The notes under the pieces: model-generated | Database searches by the model: none | What the model saw: only the letters and a program-made list of their open reading frames with translations | What the model was told of the DNA's origin: nothing | Part shown: piece by piece, positions 59,196 through 64,000 of the stretch | Numbering within the stretch: position 1 is the stretch's first letter | How the letters are laid out: every line of letters starts with the position of its first letter | Made by a program: the position numbers and the translations under genes | DNA from: Saccharopolyspora kobensis | GTDB taxonomy: Bacteria; Actinomycetota; Actinomycetes; Mycobacteriales; Pseudonocardiaceae | Assembly (NCBI RefSeq): GCF_900108315.1 | Contig: NZ_FNVB01000004.1 | Coordinates: forward strand, 372,001-436,000 | DNA: 64,000 bases | Reading direction: 5' to 3'

Positions 59196-62100
59196 GTGGG
59201 TGCCCGGCACGCGCTGCTAGTCGCGACCTCCAACTACACCGATCCCGGCCTGCGCCGATTGCGCTCGCCGGTGCAGGAAGCCCACGAGCTGCGCGATCTG
59301 CTCGCCGATCCGGCCATCGGGGCCTTCGACTCGGCGGTGATGGCGGTCAACGAGTCGAAGGCCGAGATCGAGCGGCGGATCGAGGCCCTGTTCCGCGACC
59401 GCACGTCCGAGGACACGGTGCTGCTGTTCATCTCCGGGCACGGCATCAAGAACGACCACGGCGAGCTGTTCTTCGCCGCCTGCAACACCGAGCTGCAGCT
59501 GCCGTACTCCACCGCGATCCCGGCCGTGGTCGTGCAGCGGCTGATCCGGGAGAGCCAGGCGCAGTCCGCCACGGTGGTCCTCGACTGCTGCTACAGCGGC
59601 GTGTTCACCAACGACATCATCGCCCGCTCCTCGACCGCGATCGACGTCGAGGAGCAGTTGGGCGGCGGTGTCTACGTGATGACCGCGACCAACGAGATCG
59701 AGTACGCCTACGAGCAGGAGAAGCTCGTCCTCAACAAGCCGGTGTCGGCCAGCGCGTTCACCTCCGCGCTCATCGACGGCCTGCGCACCGGCGCGGCCGA
59801 CAGCGACCGCGACGGCGTCATCACGGCCGAGGAGCTGTACCAGTTCGCGTCGCGGAAGGTCCGCGCCATCGGGCAGCAGACGCCCAAGAACGGCGGGGTG
59901 GGCCAGGGCGCGATCCGCATCGCGAAGGCCGCGCGCCGCCAGTTGTCGGGCGAGAGCGGGGCGAAGCTGCTGCTCGGCGAGCTGATCGCGCCCGATTCCG
60001 CGGCACCTGGAGTCCCGATCGGGAAGGCGCACGAGGTCGACCGCCACCACGGCGACCTGGTGCGCATCGACCCGTTCGGCCACCAGGGACACCTCGCGGT
60101 GGTCGGCCGGTTCCGCTCGGGCAAGTCCACCCTGCTGCGGACGCTGATCGTCGGGCACGCCGCGACCCATCCGGCAACGGAGGTCCGGTTCCACTGCCTG
60201 GACAGCGATGGCGGGCTGGTCGGCATGCAGCGCTGGGACAACGTCGTGGCCAACGCGATCGACCTGGCGGGAGCCCAGGCGGTGCTCCGCGACGTCGCCG
60301 CGCTCATCGAGCAGCGCAAGCAGCTGTTCCACCGGTACGGCATCGAGAGCATCGACACCTACCGAGCGCTGCGGCGCAAGAGCGCCGACCGGATGCCCGG
60401 CATCGACCACGCCGACGTGTTCCTGGTCGTCGACGGCTGGGAGACCTTCGCCGAGGACGTCCCGGACTTCACCACGTCGATCCGCAAGATCGCCGAGCGC
60501 GGCCTGGCCTGCGGCGTGCACGTCGTCCTCACCGCGCGGCAGTGGGAGAACATCCCGCGCCAGGTGGCGCTGCTGCTGCAGGGGCACATCGAGCTCACCC
60601 TGGACGAACCCACCACCTCGCGCATCGACCCGGAGCTGGCCGCGACGCTGCCCGCGGAGCCGGGCTGGGCGCTGTCCGGCCGCCAGCGGTTCCGGGTGGC
60701 GCTGCCGAAGATGGACGCCGAGGAGGAGCTCGTCGACCTCTTCGAGGTGCTGGAGCGGCCGAGCGTCGCGCTGGAAGCGCCGCAGGACGCCTTCGCCGTG
60801 CCGGTGGACCCGGCCGAGCTGTGGAACCTGGGCGAGCGCGCGCCGCGTCCGGTCGAGGACCAGTACAAGGTCGTGTTCGGCGTGAACGAGTCCGGACGCC
60901 CGGTGGAGCTCGACATCAAGGAGACGGCGCGGGGCGGGATGGGCCCGCACGGTCTGTGCGTCGGCGCGACGGGTTCCGGCAAGTCGGAGTTCCTGCGCAC
61001 CTTCGTCCTCGGCATGATGGCGGCGCACGACACGACCGAGCTCAACTTCGTGCTCATCGACTTCAAGGGCCGTGCGACGTTCCAGGACTTCGCCGCGTCG
61101 CCGCACGTGTCGGCGGTCATCTCGAACCTGGAGAGCGACGGTTCGCTGATCGACCGGATGGCCGACGCGCTGTCCGGCGAGCTGAACCGCCGCCAGGAGG
61201 TCCTGAACAAGGCCGGTGCGAAGAACGTCTGGGACTACCGGCGGATGGCCGCGGCCGGTGACGAGCGCTGCCGGGAACCGCTGCCCGCGCTGGTCGTGGT
61301 CGTCGACGAGTTCTCCGAGCTGCTCGCGCAGCAGCCGGACTTCATCGAGCTGTTCGTGATGATCGGCAGGCTGGGCCGCTCGCTCCAGGTCCACCTGCTG
61401 CTGGCCTCGCAGCGGCTGGAAGAGGGCAGGCTGCGCGGTCTGGACGCGCACCTGTCCTACCGGATCGGCCTGAAGACCTTCAGCGCTGCCGAATCGCGCG
61501 CGGCGATCGGCGAGCCGGACGCCGCGGACCTGCCTGCTTCCGGCGGTCACGGATACCTGAAGCACCCCGGTGGGATGGTCCGGTTCCGCGCGGCCTACGC
61601 GTCGGGCCCGACGGACTCCGGCGCGAGCTTCTCGGACGAGGTGCTGGCCGGGGTGCGCGACCTGCGCCCGCGAGCCCGCGAGATCTGGCTGCCGCCGCTG
61701 GACCTGCCGCCCACTTTGGACGCTCTGCTGCCGGAGGCCGGGACGGCCGGGCGGTTGCAGGTGCCGGTCGGGCTGATCGACGTGCCGTACCACCAGCGGC
61801 AGGAACCGATGCTGGTGGACCTGAGCGGCCCGGCCGGACATGCCGCGATCGTCGGTGGCACCCGCTCGGGCAAGTCGACCGCGCTGCGCGCGCTGATCGC
61901 CTCGCTGGCGCTGACCCACACGCCATCGGAGGTGCAGTTCTACTGCCTGGACTTCGGCGGCGGCGGGCTGTTCGCGCTGCGCGACCTCCCGCACGTCGGC
62001 GGCATCGGCGGGCGCCGCGACCGGGAGCTGGTCGCCCGGACCGTCGGTGAGCTCAGGGCGCTGCTGGACCGGCGGGAGGCCTGGTTCCAGCAGCACGGCG

Positions 62101-63353
62101 TCGAGGGCATGACCGACTACCGCAACCGCAAGCGCAACGGTGCGTTCCCCGACGACGACTACGGCGACGCGTTCCTGGTCATCGACGGGTGGCGGACGTT
62201 CCGCGAGGAGTTCGAGGAGTTCGAGCACGACGTGCTGAACCTGGCGGCCACCGGGATCGCCTACGGCATCCACGTCGTCGTCACGGCGACGAGGTGGGCG
62301 GAGATCCGCCCCGCGGTGAAGGACCTGATGCAGACCCGCATCGAGCTGCGCCTGGGTGACCCGAGCGAATCGGAGATAGACCGCAAGTCCGCGGCAAAGG
62401 TTCCGCACGGCCGACCGGGACGCGGTCTGCACGCCTCCAAACTGCACTTCCTGACCGCGCTGCCGCGGGTGGACGGCGCGCAGCTAGGTGCGCGACCGGA
62501 CTGGGCGTCCTACACCGAGGACCTCGCCGAGGGCGTCGCCGCACTGGCCGAACGGGTGCGGAGCTCCTGGTCGGGCGCCCCGGCGCCGCCGGTCCGGTTG
62601 TTGCCGAAGCTGCTGCCGCACGAGCAGTTGCCGCGTCCGGAGCAGCAGCCGAACCCGAAGCTGGTGCCGATCGGCCTCAACGAGGACGAACTGGCCCCGG
62701 TCTACCTGGACTTCGCCGCCGAGCCGAACTTCTACGCGTTCGGCGAGCGGGAGTCGGGCAAGACGTCGCTGCTGCGCACGATCATCAGGGGCATCACCGA
62801 GCGGTACACGCCCAAGGAAGCGCTGATCCTGCTCGTCGACTACCGGCGCACGATGCTCGGCTTCCTCGAAACCGGTCACCTGCTGGAGTACTCGGTCGTC
62901 GAGTCGCAGCTCCGCGGCAACGTCAAGGACGTCACCGCATCGCTGAAGAAGCGCCTGCCGGGTCCGGACGTGACGCAGGAGCAGCTGAAGAGCCGTTCCT
63001 GGTGGAAGGGGCCGGAGCTGTTCGTCGTGGTCGACGACTACGACATCGTGGCCCCGCAGGGCAACAACCCGCTGGCGCCGCTGGCGGAGTTCGTGCCGGT
63101 GGCCGGTGACGTCGGACTGCACGTCGTCCTGGCCCGCAGCTCCGGTGGCGCGGGCCGGGCGCTGTACGAGCCGCTGATCACCAAGATGCGCGAGACGTCG
63201 AGCCCGGGGCTGGTGATGAGCGCGGAGAAGGAGGAGGGCCGGCTGGTGGCGAACATCAAGCCCCGTCACCTCCCGCCGGGCCGGGGAGTCCTGGCGAGCC
63301 GACGGCTCCGCGGCCCGCAGCTGATCCAGACCGCGCACTTCCCGTCGGAGTGA
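59196..63353 (+). CDS. Caspase-like protease fused to four FtsK/EccC-type ATPase modules
   Basis: 1385 residues, GTG at 59196. Caspase-like domain (about 1-250): ALLVATSNYTDPG start, catalytic His82 in SGHGIK, Cys132 in LDCCYSG, and a calcium-loop-like DSDRDGVITAEE. Then four FtsK/SpoIIIE modules with Walker A lysines at 310 (GRFRSGKST), 596 (GATGSGKSE), 893 (GGTRSGKST) and 1189 (GERESGKTS). Only module 2 has a full Walker B with Glu (VVVVDEFSE, Asp704-Glu705); the others end in DG or DD. The last three resemble EccC of type VII secretion. No membrane helix seen. Probably an ATP-gated protease of a conflict or self-killing system, with the EACC1-like partner. Confidence 0.82.
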   Translation: MGARHALLVATSNYTDPGLRRLRSPVQEAHELRDLLADPAIGAFDSAVMAVNESKAEIERRIEALFRDRTSEDTVLLFISGHGIKNDHGELFFAACNTELQLPYSTAIPAVVVQRLIRESQAQSATVVLDCCYSGVFTNDIIARSSTAIDVEEQLGGGVYVMTATNEIEYAYEQEKLVLNKPVSASAFTSALIDGLRTGAADSDRDGVITAEELYQFASRKVRAIGQQTPKNGGVGQGAIRIAKAARRQLSGESGAKLLLGELIAPDSAAPGVPIGKAHEVDRHHGDLVRIDPFGHQGHLAVVGRFRSGKSTLLRTLIVGHAATHPATEVRFHCLDSDGGLVGMQRWDNVVANAIDLAGAQAVLRDVAALIEQRKQLFHRYGIESIDTYRALRRKSADRMPGIDHADVFLVVDGWETFAEDVPDFTTSIRKIAERGLACGVHVVLTARQWENIPRQVALLLQGHIELTLDEPTTSRIDPELAATLPAEPGWALSGRQRFRVALPKMDAEEELVDLFEVLERPSVALEAPQDAFAVPVDPAELWNLGERAPRPVEDQYKVVFGVNESGRPVELDIKETARGGMGPHGLCVGATGSGKSEFLRTFVLGMMAAHDTTELNFVLIDFKGRATFQDFAASPHVSAVISNLESDGSLIDRMADALSGELNRRQEVLNKAGAKNVWDYRRMAAAGDERCREPLPALVVVVDEFSELLAQQPDFIELFVMIGRLGRSLQVHLLLASQRLEEGRLRGLDAHLSYRIGLKTFSAAESRAAIGEPDAADLPASGGHGYLKHPGGMVRFRAAYASGPTDSGASFSDEVLAGVRDLRPRAREIWLPPLDLPPTLDALLPEAGTAGRLQVPVGLIDVPYHQRQEPMLVDLSGPAGHAAIVGGTRSGKSTALRALIASLALTHTPSEVQFYCLDFGGGGLFALRDLPHVGGIGGRRDRELVARTVGELRALLDRREAWFQQHGVEGMTDYRNRKRNGAFPDDDYGDAFLVIDGWRTFREEFEEFEHDVLNLAATGIAYGIHVVVTATRWAEIRPAVKDLMQTRIELRLGDPSESEIDRKSAAKVPHGRPGRGLHASKLHFLTALPRVDGAQLGARPDWASYTEDLAEGVAALAERVRSSWSGAPAPPVRLLPKLLPHEQLPRPEQQPNPKLVPIGLNEDELAPVYLDFAAEPNFYAFGERESGKTSLLRTIIRGITERYTPKEALILLVDYRRTMLGFLETGHLLEYSVVESQLRGNVKDVTASLKKRLPGPDVTQEQLKSRSWWKGPELFVVVDDYDIVAPQGNNPLAPLAEFVPVAGDVGLHVVLARSSGGAGRALYEPLITKMRETSSPGLVMSAEKEEGRLVANIKPRHLPPGRGVLASRRLRGPQLIQTAHFPSE

Positions 63354-63431
63354 CCCTGCCCGGGCCGCCACCCGGTCCTGCCCGAAGGGCCTGGGTTCGA
63401 TCTTCCTGCGCAGGTGGGCACCAATGGCCCA

Positions 63432-63461
63432 TTGACCCGGGCAGCGAGTGATCCCTAGCGT
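63432..63461 (+). promoter_or_regulatory. Promoter of sugar-binding lipoprotein gene
   Basis: TTGACC (63432-63437) and TAGCGT (63456-63461), 18 bases apart, about 40 bases before the start codon. Confidence 0.5.
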
Positions 63462-63498
63462 TCGAGCAATCGTTTTCCTCACTCGGAGGAGTGATCGA

Positions 63499-64000
63499 GT
63501 GGCTCGCGCGCGCAGGGCGATCAGCCGACGCTCGTTCCTCGGCGGTGTCGGTGCCGCGGCGCTGGCCGCTCCGGTGCTGACCGGGTGCGGCCCGTCGCGC
63601 AACCCGAACGAGATCACCTTCTGGAACTTCTACGGGCCCGGCGGGCAGCAGAAGTCGCAGAGCGACTGGTTCGTGCAGCTGGCCGAGGAGTGGAACGCCA
63701 CCCACGAGGTCAAGGTCCGGCTGCGCTACGTGCCGACCAAGGACTACACCTCCGGCCCCACGCTGCAGACGTCGTTCAGCGCGGGCGCCGGTCCGGACGT
63801 CTTCCTGCTCAGCCCCGGCGACTTCCTGCGCTACCACAACGGCGGCGCGCTGCTCGACCTGACGCCGCACCTGACACCCGAGGTGCGCGCCGACTTCCTG
63901 CCGCAGGTGCTGCAGACCCGCCTGGTCGGCGACCGCGTCTACGGCCTGCCGATGGAGATCGAACCGCTCGCGCTCTACTACGGCGAGGCGGCCTTCGAAC
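63499..64000 (+). CDS. ABC-type sugar-binding lipoprotein, 3' end outside window
   Basis: GTG at 63499 after GGAGGAG; the frame stays open to the last base. A Tat-type signal (SRRSFLGG) with a lipobox-like LTGC, then the start of an extracellular solute-binding protein family 1 domain: ITFWNFYGPGG, AGPDVFLLSPGDFLRYHNGG and YGLPMEIEPLALYY. Binds an oligosaccharide or similar solute for an ABC importer whose permease genes would lie beyond the window. It has its own promoter and is not part of the caspase module. Confidence 0.85.
   Translation, partial: MARARRAISRRSFLGGVGAAALAAPVLTGCGPSRNPNEITFWNFYGPGGQQKSQSDWFVQLAEEWNATHEVKVRLRYVPTKDYTSGPTLQTSFSAGAGPDVFLLSPGDFLRYHNGGALLDLTPHLTPEVRADFLPQVLQTRLVGDRVYGLPMEIEPLALYYGEAAFE

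Noticed and set aside
59217..62447. Very long open frame antisense to the caspase-ATPase gene (over 1000 codons)
   Set aside because: A GC-driven shadow of the real gene: low-complexity Arg/Gln/Val-rich translation, no domain, and no ribosome-binding site. The sense frame has clear catalytic motifs throughout.
1..64000. tRNA, rRNA, known riboswitches, insertion sequences, integrases
   Set aside because: Looked for cloverleaf ends, conserved riboswitch cores and transposase motifs by eye and found none; weak or diverged examples could be missed without a covariance search.

Overview
The window is high-GC actinomycete chromosome: many GTG and TTG starts, a meso-DAP-type MurE, orphan ESX/type VII secretion substrates, and two neighbourhoods conserved across Actinobacteria. 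Gene content and order (YbaB-like/EspC-like/toxin cassette, EspG/PPE cassette, DUF3558 lipoprotein, erythromycin-esterase homologue, PspM) suggest the Pseudonocardiaceae, probably a Saccharopolyspora-like organism. The taxonomy is inferred from memory of the families; no search was run.

Region 1 (1-30.4 kb) follows the mycobacterial rnj-ftsK-argA-pgsA-clgR-pspA order, here as RNase J (5' end outside the window), FtsK, two tandem ArgA-like acetyltransferases, RimO, PgsA, CinA, ClgR, PspA and PspM. Accessory genes sit between these: a chaplin-like secreted protein, a four-gene ESX substrate cassette (helical protein, DUF3558 lipoprotein, PPE, EspG), a regulator/SDR/tautomerase module, secreted S33 peptidase, secreted DUF1524 nuclease, PlsC acyltransferase, BNR/sialidase-like protein, FMN 2-hydroxyacid dehydrogenase, erythromycin-esterase homologue and secreted phospholipase A2. 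Uracil permease, LysE exporter, ParA-like ATPase, methyltransferase and DUF3040 protein lead to region 2.

Region 2 (30.6-58.5 kb) is the division and cell wall (dcw) cluster. A MoxR/DUF58/transglutaminase operon diverges from mraZ-rsmH-ftsL-ftsI. The cluster is then split by about 7.8 kb carrying a sugar-acid-type MFS transporter and IlvD/Edd dehydratase, a secreted NlpC/CHAP-like protein, and a minus-strand operon: YbaB-like, EspC-like, polymorphic toxin with a PD-(D/E)xK-like tip, and an overlapping pentapeptide-repeat protein that is the likely immunity gene. murE-murF-mraY-murD-ftsW-murG-murC-ftsQ resumes with mostly 4-nt overlaps.

Region 3 (58.5-64 kb) lies where ftsZ would normally follow ftsQ. 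It holds a two-gene conflict-type module: an EACC1-like small protein and a 1385-residue protein joining a caspase-like protease to four FtsK/SpoIIIE (EccC-like) ATPase modules. A Tat-exported sugar-binding lipoprotein follows and runs off the end. This module and the toxin/pentapeptide operon are the strongest candidates for little-described systems.

Non-coding signals include three dispersed repeat families (a nested hairpin; a roughly 68-bp element whose end supplies the ribosome-binding site of ftsL and the LysE gene; and GATTTC/GAAATC palindromes at 27.1 and 52.2 kb), a DtxR/IdeR-type iron box on the tandem acetyltransferase genes, a ClgR box and ECF-type promoter in the clgR-pspA region, MraZ-type TGGGG repeats on the mraZ promoter, and a leaderless 8-codon upstream frame with competing stem-loops before the erythromycin-esterase homologue. 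No tRNA, rRNA, CRISPR array, transposase or integrase was recognised.
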